Origin: CATQHS01 sp965203375 | GTDB lineage: Bacteria > Actinomycetota > Acidimicrobiia > Acidimicrobiales > Aldehydirespiratoraceae | DNA: 64,000 nt | Assembly: GCA_965203375.1 (NCBI GenBank) | Contig: OZ241886.1 | Coordinates: 806,001 to 870,000, forward strand | Direction of reading: 5' to 3' | Part shown: piece after piece, positions 25,280 through 32,753 of the stretch | Layout: each line of letters starts with the position of its first letter | Position numbering within the stretch: position 1 is the stretch's first letter | The notes under the pieces: model-generated | Database searches by the model: none | What the model was told of the DNA's origin: nothing | What the model saw: only the letters and a program-made list of their open reading frames with translations | Program-made: the position numbers and the translations under genes

Positions 25280-26101
25280 ATGAGCGCTCGGATCTACACC
25301 GACGAGGAACCCTCCGCTATGACTTTAAATTATGATTCTTTGAAGGAATTACTGTGTGAACGCCTTTGTGAGGTGGTGCGCATAGAACAGCGACCAGATG
25401 GGTCTTGGATGGTTGGAACTCATTTTCAGTTTCCAGATGGTGACCACTATCCAATTCATATTTCTGGTGTCACACCCGGCGGGGTGAGATTATCAGATCA
25501 CGGCCATACTCTTATGCACATCAGTTATGATCATGATATTGATCTGTTTATGGACGGAACGAGGGGCATGCTACTTGAACGCATTATGAACGAGAGTGAC
25601 CTTAAATGGTCGGGGGGAGCCCTTTGCCTTGACTCTTCAATTGAAAAGTTACCAGAAGCCATTTTTAACTTTGGTCAAGCATTGACAAGAGTTTATGATC
25701 TAACGTTACTGTCGCGCTCAAATGTTGGTTCGACTTTTTACGATGACCTCGAACAAATGATAGTGAACCTTATTGATGAGGATAAGATCACCAAATCTTA
25801 TTCACCGGATGTTCCTAATGCAGATGCATATACAGTTGATTATTATATTGAAGGCAAAAATAATGTGCCGCTTTTCTTGTACGGCGTGCCCAATCGTGAC
25901 AAGGCAAGATTAACAACGATTATCCTGTCACACTTTCACCGAAATAATATGTCTTTCGACTCTATCCTTGTATTCGAAGATCAAGCTGAAATACCTAGGC
26001 TTGACTTGGCGAGGCTTTCAGATGTCGGAGGTGATATGGTCTCCTCGCTTGATTCGGTTGATGATTTTCGTAGGAAGGTAGTTCAACGCGTTGCCGCCTG
26101 A
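25280..26101 (+). CDS. DUF1828-family protein
   Basis: 273 residues. The N-terminal LCEVVRIEQRPDGSWMVGTHFQFPDGDHYPIHISGVTPGGVRLSDHGHTLMHISY fits DUF1828. The second half (from about residue 150) could be the DUF1829-like companion domain. Biochemical function is unknown; members are often found in defence or mobile contexts. ATG 25280 follows GGGGGTAAGG with good spacing. Base composition falls abruptly here, with AT-rich third positions, marking the left edge of a transferred block. Confidence 0.65.
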   Translation: MSARIYTDEEPSAMTLNYDSLKELLCERLCEVVRIEQRPDGSWMVGTHFQFPDGDHYPIHISGVTPGGVRLSDHGHTLMHISYDHDIDLFMDGTRGMLLERIMNESDLKWSGGALCLDSSIEKLPEAIFNFGQALTRVYDLTLLSRSNVGSTFYDDLEQMIVNLIDEDKITKSYSPDVPNADAYTVDYYIEGKNNVPLFLYGVPNRDKARLTTIILSHFHRNNMSFDSILVFEDQAEIPRLDLARLSDVGGDMVSSLDSVDDFRRKVVQRVAA

Positions 26102-26144
26102 AGAAACCGGTCCCATCCATGCCTAAGACCCTAACCATCTGTCT

Positions 26145-27086
26145 ATGACCAGCGGCGGCTTCTCTGAATATTACAGCCTAGATTACTGGAAGCAGATCTT
26201 CGCTTCGATCAACAAGTTTGAGACCAAGGGCGGAAAGCGGGCACCGTACAAGCTGTTAGTGTTGTTGTGGCTTATAGGACGAGTCATCAATGACAAGGGC
26301 GGTGTTGTATCATTCCGAGATGCTCAAGCTCACCTTCGGCATCTCCTGAGTGTCCACCGGGTGGGTAAGACAGCCCCAAAACCTGAGAATCCATTTGTGT
26401 ATCTGGGAATGACTCCAGAGATATGGTCGGTTCGCGACAAGGCCGGTAACGATGTCGCTAAGATGTTATTGCCGCTCAATGAAACCCGTCAACCGGCCCG
26501 GGAGAATGTCAGATTTCTGAAGGAGGAAGCCACCGGAGCCCTGGATCTGCGATTCGTGGCCGCGTTGAAAGACCCGGAGTTGCGCGACGGGATCGTCAAC
26601 GAGCTGCTGAACGCGGAGTTCCCCGAGTCGCAGCACGAGTCGATCCTGGCCGAGGTTGGTCTGTTGCGGCATGTTCGTCTCGCCCTGCCGCGGCGCGACC
26701 CGAACTTCAGGGACGCCGTACTCATGGCCTACGAGTTCCGCTGTTCGTTCTGCGAATTCAGCGCGCTCCTGCGGGATCAACTTGTCGGTCTCGACGCGGC
26801 CCATGTGCGCATGCACGCCAAAGACGGGCCGAGCACCCTGAGCAACGGGATCTCACTGTGTACGCAGCATCACCGGCTCTTTGATGCTGGCGCGTTAGGG
26901 TTGAGAATCGTTCGCGGCGAACGCAAGATTCTGGTTAGCCAACGTCTCCAGGCTGGAGACGACCTCATGTCGCTGTCGGGCCGGGAGATGCGTCTGCCCC
27001 AGCGGGGCTACGAGCCGCCTGCCTCGGATCACGTCGAATGGCACTACAAAAACCTGTTCGTGCAACCCGAACGCCAGCTCGCATGA
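26145..27086 (+). CDS. Phosphorothioate-DNA-binding-type HNH restriction endonuclease (type IV-like)
   Basis: 313 residues. The N-terminal part (YSLDYWKQIFASINKFETKGGKRAPYKLLVLLWLIGRV) and the central ALKDPELRDGIVNELLNAEFPESQHESILAEVGL segment resemble sulfur-binding-domain McrA proteins. The C-terminal HNH nuclease has YEFRCSFCEF, LDAAHVRMHAKDGPSTLSNGISLCTQHHRLFDAG, with the catalytic AAH and the HH pair. Such enzymes cut DNA carrying Dnd-type phosphorothioate or methylated bases. No dnd genes are in the window, which fits a restriction role against modified foreign DNA. Domain assignment of the N-terminus is by memory. Confidence 0.78.
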   Translation: MTSGGFSEYYSLDYWKQIFASINKFETKGGKRAPYKLLVLLWLIGRVINDKGGVVSFRDAQAHLRHLLSVHRVGKTAPKPENPFVYLGMTPEIWSVRDKAGNDVAKMLLPLNETRQPARENVRFLKEEATGALDLRFVAALKDPELRDGIVNELLNAEFPESQHESILAEVGLLRHVRLALPRRDPNFRDAVLMAYEFRCSFCEFSALLRDQLVGLDAAHVRMHAKDGPSTLSNGISLCTQHHRLFDAGALGLRIVRGERKILVSQRLQAGDDLMSLSGREMRLPQRGYEPPASDHVEWHYKNLFVQPERQLA

Positions 27087-27148
27087 GCCTCATTGGGGTC
27101 GTGCGCCACCCGAGGGCCCGAGCCTTTGCAAGGATTTCAAGAATTATG

Positions 27149-27177
27149 TTGCAATTTCAATTCTTTTCATGTAGAAT
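27149..27177 (+). promoter_or_regulatory. Promoter of the toxin-like gene, implying a leaderless mRNA
   Basis: TTGCAA (27149-27154), 17-bp spacer, TAGAAT (27172-27177). The predicted transcription start coincides with GTG 27184, and no ribosome-binding site lies between. Confidence 0.6.
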
Positions 27178-27183
27178 GCCTAG

Positions 27184-27420
27184 GTGGACCCGGTTATCCT
27201 GCCCAGCGCACGCAAGCACGGCATTACCGACGAGAATATAATGCAGGTCTATGTGGACCCAAGATTGGAGGTAGCGATAGATGAAGATAGTAAAATGATA
27301 ATTGGTTACGATGTCTTGGGGAGGTTGCTTGAAATCTGTGTAGTGTGGTCTGAGGAAGGTGATCGCATCATCCATGCGATGAGAGCAAGATACAAGTACC
27401 GCCGATTGAGAAAGTGGTGA
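27184..27420 (+). CDS. Small toxin-like protein of a putative toxin-antitoxin pair
   Basis: 78 residues, ILPSARKHGITDENIMQVY then IIGYDVLGRLLEICVVWSEEGDRIIHAMRARYKYRRLRKW. The pattern of an N-terminal SARKHG helix, a G.D..GRLLE strand and a basic IHAMR.RYKYRRL end is typical of small BrnT-like / DUF4258-like toxins that are probable ribonucleases. It is followed 4 bp later by a second gene with HTH-like repeats, as expected for an antitoxin. Function is inferred from pattern and context only. Confidence 0.55.
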   Translation: MDPVILPSARKHGITDENIMQVYVDPRLEVAIDEDSKMIIGYDVLGRLLEICVVWSEEGDRIIHAMRARYKYRRLRKW

Positions 27421-27424
27421 CAGC

Positions 27425-28033
27425 ATGTATGACAATTTGACCGACAGAGAGAACAAGATCCTTGAATGGATCGAAGATGGTCAGGGGCCTTCGTCTGGAG
27501 ATATGCTTCCGGCTGAAGTCGGCTGTCTCAGGCGTGCGGCCAGAGAATTGTACAGAATAAGGAACGTGGACAGCGATAAAATTGAGCTAATTGATGTACA
27601 GAATACACTTGCTTTGAAGATTTCTCAGGCTCGTTCCTGGGATATTTCTTGGCAATGTATCGGTGAAATGGCTGGAATTTCAGCGTTAGAGGCAGAAGAA
27701 TTGTTTGATGACATCAAGGGAGTAGAGACACGGACCTCCAATTCAAACCCTCGAAATTGTAATTATCAGGGGTCAGATCAACTCAAAAAATCGGCAGAAG
27801 ATCTTTTTAGGATTGAGAGCAGTCATGCAAGCGAAAGTGAGATTGCCGAAGCTCAAGTTGAACTCATACACAGAATGAGTAAGGCCACCGCCTGGGATAT
27901 CACCTGGCCGCGCATCGGTGAGATCATCGGGATCTCTGGAACAGAGGCCGAAGAGCTGTTTGACAGGATCACCGAAGCGGCAGAGTTGCGGGCTGAGGCC
28001 ATGGAGTCGGCTGCGGAAGTGCCGAAGCTTTGA
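27425..28033 (+). CDS. Protein with two copies of an HTH-like domain, probable antitoxin partner
   Basis: 202 residues made mostly of two related segments of about 55 residues. The first ends ARSWDISWQCIGEMAGISALEAEELFDDI and the second ATAWDITWPRIGEIIGISGTEAEELFDRI. Each looks like a helical unit ending in a helix-turn-helix (W..IGE..GIS..EAEELF). The 5' half of the gene is AT-rich, while the 3' copy is GC-richer and closer to host codon use. I infer a DNA-binding antitoxin whose domain was duplicated; no family name is claimed. Confidence 0.5.
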   Translation: MYDNLTDRENKILEWIEDGQGPSSGDMLPAEVGCLRRAARELYRIRNVDSDKIELIDVQNTLALKISQARSWDISWQCIGEMAGISALEAEELFDDIKGVETRTSNSNPRNCNYQGSDQLKKSAEDLFRIESSHASESEIAEAQVELIHRMSKATAWDITWPRIGEIIGISGTEAEELFDRITEAAELRAEAMESAAEVPKL

Positions 28034-28075
28034 TTACGGTTTTACGCCGGAGCTGTGATTACGGTTTTACGTAGA
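28026..28075 (+). repeat. 25-bp direct repeat of a gene 3' end
   Basis: AGCT.TGATTACGGTTTTACG occurs twice in tandem, at about 28026 and 28051. On the minus strand it encodes the last residues and stop of the DUF6941 gene (GTA AAA CCG TAA). The distal copy therefore duplicates that gene's end and overlaps the stop of the forward gene at 28033. Confidence 0.75.
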
Positions 28076-28502
28076 AGCTGGCGCGCCAGTCGAAGTGGGT
28101 GGCTTCGTCGATGCTGAGCTGCCAGGTGTAGCTGCAGCCGCCGGTCACGGGCAGGGCCGGGAAGTTGATGGCCAACGGCACCGACAGCGGCGTGCCGGGC
28201 CGGATGCCGGCCGGGCGTCCGGCCTCGAAGCGGCCCGCCACCATCAGCGGCCGCTCGCCGGCGAGCACGGGGCGGCCGTCTTCGTCGAGCAGCTCCAGGC
28301 GCCATTCGTGGTTGACGTTGGCCCGGTCCCACGGCACTTCGATGCGGATGGCCACCGCCATGGGCTGGGGCCGCGGCCCGACGACGGTGGTCCCGCCCCC
28401 CAGCACGAAGAGCTTGCGGTCGGCGACCTGGGCGCTGTCGGCCAGCAGCATCGTCACCCGCAGCGCGGCCGGGAGGTCTGCCCCCGCCGGATCGATGTTC
28501 AC
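28059..28502 (-). CDS. DUF6941 family protein
   Basis: 147 residues from GTG 28502-28500. Sequence MNIDPAGADLPAALRVTMLLADSAQVADRKLFVLGGGTTVVG, then IEVPWDRANVNHEWRLELLDEDGRP, matches the conserved actinobacterial family DUF6941, of unknown function and probably beta-rich. It is GC-rich like the backbone and lies at the right edge of the low-GC block. Its start is preceded by a minicistron copy of itself, and its end is also duplicated (28026-28075). Confidence 0.75.
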   Translation of the reverse strand: MNIDPAGADLPAALRVTMLLADSAQVADRKLFVLGGGTTVVGPRPQPMAVAIRIEVPWDRANVNHEWRLELLDEDGRPVLAGERPLMVAGRFEAGRPAGIRPGTPLSVPLAINFPALPVTGGCSYTWQLSIDEATHFDWRASFYVKP

Positions 28503-28576
28503 GGGCGTCGGTCTGAGCGCCGTTTCCCGCTCCGCCTTCGCGCCGGGAGGTCAGCCACTGCCGGGTCGATGTTCAC
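28499..28576 (-). repeat. Minicistron duplicating the DUF6941 start (minus strand)
   Basis: GTG at 28576-28574 opens a 25-codon ORF beginning VNIDPAVADLPARRRSGKRR. Its TGA (28501-28499) overlaps the DUF6941 GTG (28502-28500). DUF6941 begins MNIDPAGADLPAALR, so ten of the first twelve positions agree. The copies are 74 bp apart. This is the only minus-strand example of the start-duplication pattern. Confidence 0.88.
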
Positions 28577-28652
28577 GGGGCCAGGGTAGGACCGGCTCAG
28601 GCTCATGAGCCGCGGGAGCGTCCCAACAGCCCCGACGGGCACACTGGGGGGC

Positions 28653-28765
28653 GTGACCGAACCCGTCGACGCCGAGTCTGACGTGACCGAGCCTGGCGCT
28701 GAGCTTGGTGCCGCCAAGCACGGCATGACAGAACCCGGCGTGACCGAGCCTGTTGCTGAACCTGC
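28653..28765 (+). repeat. In-frame tandem copies of the mocA-like start
   Basis: GTGACCGA(A/G)CC occurs at 28653, 28683 and 28740, with a variant ATGACAGAACC at 28725. Offsets of 30, 42 and 15 bp are all multiples of three, so the copies extend the protein (VTEP repeats) instead of making minicistrons. Confidence 0.82.
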
Positions 28766-29363
28766 CGACGCCGGGCCGACGACGACGAGCCGGCCCCGGT
28801 CCCGCCAGGGGGTGGCGGCCGTGGTCTTGGCCGCCGGGGCCGGGACCCGGTTCGACGGCGACGGCCACAAGCTGCTCGCCCCGGTGGGGGGCGTGCCGCT
28901 GGTCCGGCTGGCCGTCGACGCCGCCCGGGCCGCCGACTTCGCCGAGACCGTCGTGGTGATGGGCGCGGTCGACCTGCTCGCCGCCCTGCCCTTCGATGTG
29001 ACCGTTCTGCGCAACGATGACTGGGCCGAGGGCCAGGCCACCTCCCTGCAGGTGGCGGTGGCCTACGCCGGGTCGGTGGGGCACAGGGCTGTCGTCTTCG
29101 GGCTCGGCGACCAGCCCGGCGTGCCCGCCTCGGCCTGGGCGGCGGTGGGCAGCGAGGACCACGACCTGGTGGCGGCCTCCTTCGACGGGCGGCTCCGCCC
29201 GCCGGTGAAGGTGGGGGCCGCGCTGTGGAGCCACTTGCCCCTGACCGGCGACGAGGGGGGCCGAACCCTCATCCGCCGCCACCCCGATCTGGTCCGAGCG
29301 CTACCCTGCGAGGGCAACCCCGACGACATCGACACCGTGGAGGACCTGGCCGCATGGAATTGA
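28653..29363 (+). CDS. MobA-like nucleotidyltransferase (MocA type, molybdenum cofactor cytidylyltransferase)
   Basis: 236 residues from GTG 28653. After a repetitive N-terminus, the nucleotidyltransferase core reads VAAVVLAAGAGTRFDGDGHKLLAPVGGVPLV, with the G-rich NTP loop and the Lys, then VVMGAVD and VVFGLGDQPGVPASAW. MocA-type enzymes convert MPT-Mo cofactor to the cytosine dinucleotide form needed by CoxL-type hydroxylases. The start is uncertain: ATG 28605 and GTG 28683, ATG 28725 and GTG 28740 are all in frame within the repeats. Confidence 0.85.
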   Translation: MTEPVDAESDVTEPGAELGAAKHGMTEPGVTEPVAEPADAGPTTTSRPRSRQGVAAVVLAAGAGTRFDGDGHKLLAPVGGVPLVRLAVDAARAADFAETVVVMGAVDLLAALPFDVTVLRNDDWAEGQATSLQVAVAYAGSVGHRAVVFGLGDQPGVPASAWAAVGSEDHDLVAASFDGRLRPPVKVGAALWSHLPLTGDEGGRTLIRRHPDLVRALPCEGNPDDIDTVEDLAAWN

Positions 29364-30082
29364 GCTCTTCTTTCGAGGTGGCCCGGTCCATTGAGGACAC
29401 CTGGGCCGTTCTGACCGACGTGGAGCGCATCGCCCCCTGCCTCCCCGGCGCCAAGCTCCAAGAGGTGGAGGGAGAGGAGCACCGCGGGATCGTCAAGGTG
29501 AAGGTGGGGCCGATCACCGCCGAGTACAAGGGCGTGGCCACCTTCATCGAGCGGGACGACTCCAGCCACCGGGCCGTGCTCGAGGCCAAGGGCCGGGACA
29601 CCCGCGGCGCCGGCAACGCCTCGGCGGTGATTACCGCGCAGCTCGCCGCCGTGGACGACGACACCACCAGCGTCACGGTGAACACCGACCTCACCATCAG
29701 CGGCAAGGTGGCCCAGTTCGGACGGGGGGTTATGGCCGACGTGAGCGCCAAGCTCATGGGCCAGTTCGCCGACAACCTGGCCGCCATGATGGAAGAGGAC
29801 GCGGCCGGCGCGGCCGATGATGCGGACGGAGGGGCGGCCGACGGGGACGACTCCGCTGCCGCCCAGAGCGAAGCCGGTGCCGGTGCTGACATGGCCGACT
29901 CGACCGGCGCCGCCGCCGGGGCTGGCTCGGTCGGCGGGTCCGGTGCGGGCGCTGACTCCGACGACGACGTGGAGGCCGTCGACTTGGTGAGCATGGCCGG
30001 GGGCGCGGTGCTCAAACGGCTGGTGCCCGCCCTGATCGTGCTGGTGGTGGTCGTAGTCCTCGTGGTCTGGGCCCTGACCTGA
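29354..30082 (+). CDS. CoxG-like SRPBCC protein with C-terminal membrane anchor
   Basis: 242 residues. The first 145 form a CoxG/SRPBCC fold: MELSSSFEVARSIEDTWAVLTDVERIAPCLPGAKL, VKVKVGPITAEYKGVATF, then a low-complexity Ala/Asp/Gly linker (residues about 150-210) and one C-terminal membrane segment (LVPALIVLVVVVVLVVWAL). CoxG is known to help recruit CO dehydrogenase to the membrane, and the anchor fits. ATG 29354 overlaps the mocA-like gene by 10 bp. The repeat at 30074 begins in its last codons. Confidence 0.88.
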   Translation: MELSSSFEVARSIEDTWAVLTDVERIAPCLPGAKLQEVEGEEHRGIVKVKVGPITAEYKGVATFIERDDSSHRAVLEAKGRDTRGAGNASAVITAQLAAVDDDTTSVTVNTDLTISGKVAQFGRGVMADVSAKLMGQFADNLAAMMEEDAAGAADDADGGAADGDDSAAAQSEAGAGADMADSTGAAAGAGSVGGSGAGADSDDDVEAVDLVSMAGGAVLKRLVPALIVLVVVVVLVVWALT

Positions 30083-30270
30083 CCGCTCGTCCGCCCTGCC
30101 GGTTGCGGCCCGCAGTGACGCGTGACGGGCGGCACGACGGACCGACTGACCTAACTGCCGCCCGCCCGTGCCGGTTCCGGTCCGCACGACGCGCACCGGG
30201 CGGGCATGGCGGAACCGGGGACTGACCTGACCGCCCGTCCGCCAACCGGGCCGGTTTCGGCCGCCGACCG
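30074..30270 (+). repeat. Three imperfect 72/76-bp repeats bridging coxG and DUF501
   Basis: CTGACCT..C.GCCCGTCCGCC..CCGG units begin at 30074 (inside the coxG 3' end), 30146 (intergenic) and 30222 (inside the DUF501 5' end). The same DNA therefore encodes the coxG C-terminus, spacer and the DUF501 N-terminus in different frames. Confidence 0.75.
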
Positions 30271-30880
30271 GGCCCGGGTGGCCGAACTGCTGGGCCGGGC
30301 CCCGGAGGGCGACTTCGAGGTGGTGGTGCGGGACCGCTCCGGCGACCCGGTGGTGATCCGCAACGCCCCGATCCTGCGGGACGGACGGCCGATGCCCACC
30401 CTTTACTGGCTGGTGGGCGCCGAGGCCCGCCGCCGGGTGGGCCGGCTCGAAGCCTCCGGCGGGGTCCGGGCCGCCGAGGCCGCGGTGCTGGCCGCGGACT
30501 TGGAGGCCGCCCACGCCCGCTACGTGGCCGAGCGCGACGCCGCCGTTGCCGCCGACCACACCGGCCCGAGGCCGACCGGCGGGGTGGGCGGCACCCGCCG
30601 GGGAGTCAAGTGCCTGCACGCCCACTACGCCTGGCACCTGGCCGGAGGTGACGACCCGGTGGGCCGCTGGACAGCCGCCCAACTAGCCGCCGCGGATGAC
30701 GGGATCAGCGCCGGCCTGACAACCACTGGACCGACCGCCGCGAGACTGACTGCTGCCGGGCCGACCTCTGCCAGCCAGACGGCCGCGGAACCGACTGCTG
30801 CCAGCCCACTGGCCGCGGAACCGACTGCCGACGGACCCGTGGCTCGAACCTCTTCGGCCGCCGACGCGGCTGAGATGTGA
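30206..30880 (+). CDS. DUF501 family protein
   Basis: 224 residues. The DUF501 core, VVVRDRSGDPVVIRNAPILRDGRPMPTLYWLVGAEARRRVGRLEASGGV and GVKCLHAHYAWHLAGGDDPVGRW, is complete by residue 160. The function of the family is unknown, but it is conserved beside ppx and eno in Actinobacteria (Rv1025 in M. tuberculosis by memory). The last 60 residues are a TAA.PTAAS repeat tail encoded by tandem DNA repeats (30720-30840), apparently added without disturbing the core. Its stop overlaps ppx (GTGA). Confidence 0.85.
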   Translation: MAEPGTDLTARPPTGPVSAADRARVAELLGRAPEGDFEVVVRDRSGDPVVIRNAPILRDGRPMPTLYWLVGAEARRRVGRLEASGGVRAAEAAVLAADLEAAHARYVAERDAAVAADHTGPRPTGGVGGTRRGVKCLHAHYAWHLAGGDDPVGRWTAAQLAAADDGISAGLTTTGPTAARLTAAGPTSASQTAAEPTAASPLAAEPTADGPVARTSSAADAAEM

Positions 30881-31893
30881 GCGGCCCCGTCGCCGCCGTC
30901 GATTGCGGCACCAACTCCACTCGTCTGTTGATCACCGCGGGCGCCAGCGGTGCTGATCTGGCCGACATCGACCGCCGCCAGACCGTCACCCGGCTGGGCC
31001 GGGGGGTGGACGCCTCGAGCCGGCTCGACCCGGCTGCGGTGGAGGAGACCCTGGCCTGCTTGCGCGCCTACCGGTCGGCGATGGACCGGCACCGGGTGGA
31101 GCGGGTGCGGGCCGTCGCCACCTCGGCCGCCCGAGACGCGGCGAACCGGGCCGAGTTCTTGGACGCGGCCGGCGAGGCGATCGGTGCCCCGGTCGAGTTG
31201 CTGACTCCGGCCGCCGAGGCCGCCCTGTCGTTCCGGGGCGCCACCGCCGGGCTGGACCCCGCCGACGGCCCCTGGCTGGTGCTCGACATCGGGGGCGGCT
31301 CCACCGAACTGGCCTTCGACCCCGCCCCCGCTGCCCACGGCCCCGGCGATCCCAGCCCTGGCGGCCCCGGCCCTGCTGCCCACGGTCCCGGCGGCCCCGT
31401 CCCCGACCCGCAGTGGCATTCGGCTGAGGTCGGCTGCGTGCGGCTCACGGAGCGGTACGTCCATCACGACCCGCCGCGGCCTGAGGAGCTGGCCGCCTGC
31501 CTGCAGGTGACCGAGTTGCACCTCGACGACGCCGTCCGGGCGATGCCGGGCATATCGGCTGAGTGCGAGCTGGTGGCGACGGGTGGCACGGCCACCACCG
31601 CCGCCGCGGTGGAGCTGGGCATGGCCGCCTACGACCGGGACCGGGTCCACCGCTTCGAGCTCACCCGGGCCGCGGCCGAGGACGTGTTCCGGACCCTGGC
31701 CACCGAGTCCGCCGCCGACCGGGCCGCCAACCCGGGCCTCCACCCGGACCGGGCCGGCGTGATCGTGGCCGGCCTGTGCATCCTGGTGAAGGTCATGCGC
31801 TACTTCGACTTCGACCGCTGCCTGGTGTCTGAGGCCGACATCCTCGACGGCCTGGCCCTGTCCCTGCTCGACCCTCAGCCCGCCAGCTCCTGA
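30877..31893 (+). CDS. ppx: Ppx/GppA family exopolyphosphatase
   Basis: 338 residues of the sugar kinase/HSP70/actin-fold Ppx/GppA phosphatases, acting on polyphosphate or pppGpp. Signatures: VAAVDCGTNSTRLLI (phosphate loop 1), VRAVATSAARDAANRAEF, LTPAAEAALSFRGA, WLVLDIGGGSTELAF (phosphate loop 2) and LVATGGTATTAAAVEL. A Pro/Gly/His repeat (HGPGDPSPGGPGPAAHGPGG, about residues 150-170) is inserted just after the second phosphate loop, which is unusual. It is a single-domain version without an HD domain. Confidence 0.92.
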   Translation: MSGPVAAVDCGTNSTRLLITAGASGADLADIDRRQTVTRLGRGVDASSRLDPAAVEETLACLRAYRSAMDRHRVERVRAVATSAARDAANRAEFLDAAGEAIGAPVELLTPAAEAALSFRGATAGLDPADGPWLVLDIGGGSTELAFDPAPAAHGPGDPSPGGPGPAAHGPGGPVPDPQWHSAEVGCVRLTERYVHHDPPRPEELAACLQVTELHLDDAVRAMPGISAECELVATGGTATTAAAVELGMAAYDRDRVHRFELTRAAAEDVFRTLATESAADRAANPGLHPDRAGVIVAGLCILVKVMRYFDFDRCLVSEADILDGLALSLLDPQPASS

Positions 31894-31986
31894 CTGCGGG
31901 GCGCCCGTTCGGCGCCGGGACCGGTACCCGTCGGTCGGCTCGGGGGCGGGGAGCCGCCTGAAGGTCGGCAACTACAGTGCGCGGGC

Positions 31987-32580
31987 GTGACCGTCCTGTA
32001 CGGCCGCCGGGTGCTGCTCCGCCCCTTGGTCGGCGACGACTTCGCCCAGTGGCGGGAGGTGCGCCGCCGCAACGTCGACTGGCTCACCAAGTGGGAGCCG
32101 CAGCGGCCCGCCGGCCAGTCCGATCCGGTCGAGGACCCGCGGGCTTTCTCGGCCCGCTGCTCGGCCCGCAAGCGGGAGCGGGAGGTCGGCACCGGCTACG
32201 GCTTCGGCGTGTTCGCCGAGGGGGCGCTGCGGGGGGAGATGAACCTGTCGTCGGTGCAGCGCGGCCCGCTCCAGTCGTGCTATCTCGGCTACTGGATCGA
32301 CGAGGCCGTGGCCGGCCGGGGCTACACCCCTGAGGCCTTGGTGGTGGCGGCCCGGTTCGCCTTCGAGACGCTGGGGCTGCACCGCATCCAGGCCGCCATC
32401 GTGCCCCGCAACGCTGCCAGCCTGCGGGTGGCCGAGAAGCTCGGGCTCCGCAACGAGGGCCTGGCCGAGCGCTACCTCGAGATCAACGGGGTGTGGGAGG
32501 ACCACTTCCGCTTCGCCATGACCGCCGAGGAGTGGGGCCGCCGCGGCCCCGATCTGACCGCGAGCTGGATCGGCCCCTGA
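31987..32580 (+). CDS. GNAT family N-acetyltransferase (RimJ/RimL type)
   Basis: 197 residues. RRVLLRPLVGDDFAQWREVRRRNVDWLTKWEP at the N-terminus, then FGVFAEGALRGEMNLSSV and the acetyl-CoA site YWIDEAVAGRGYTPEALVVAARFAFETLGLHRIQAAIVPRNAASLRVAEKLGLRNEGLAERYLEINGVWEDH. This is the RimJ-like subfamily that acetylates ribosomal protein or small-molecule amines; the substrate is not predictable. GTG 31987 gives the normal N-terminus. Confidence 0.88.
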   Translation: MTVLYGRRVLLRPLVGDDFAQWREVRRRNVDWLTKWEPQRPAGQSDPVEDPRAFSARCSARKREREVGTGYGFGVFAEGALRGEMNLSSVQRGPLQSCYLGYWIDEAVAGRGYTPEALVVAARFAFETLGLHRIQAAIVPRNAASLRVAEKLGLRNEGLAERYLEINGVWEDHFRFAMTAEEWGRRGPDLTASWIGP

Positions 32581-32685
32581 CCTGCCCGCCGAACGCGGTT
32601 GCAGGCTCCGCCACTGGGCGCCGCACACCGTCCCGGTTGCCGGAGAGCTGACCTTCCCGCCGAACGCGGTTGCAAGCTCCGCCCC
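32577..32685 (+). repeat. 71-bp duplication of the acetyltransferase 3' boundary
   Basis: CTGACCT(G/T)CCCGCCGAACGC and the following GGTTGCA(G/A)GCTCCGCC occur at 32577 (overlapping the stop) and 32648, exactly 71 bp apart with two mismatches. Confidence 0.85.
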
Positions 32686-32753
32686 GGTGGTCTACTTTCT
32701 CGCCGAGAGCGCAGACGCGGACAGCGCAGGCGCAAGCGACTGAAGGAGTCACG

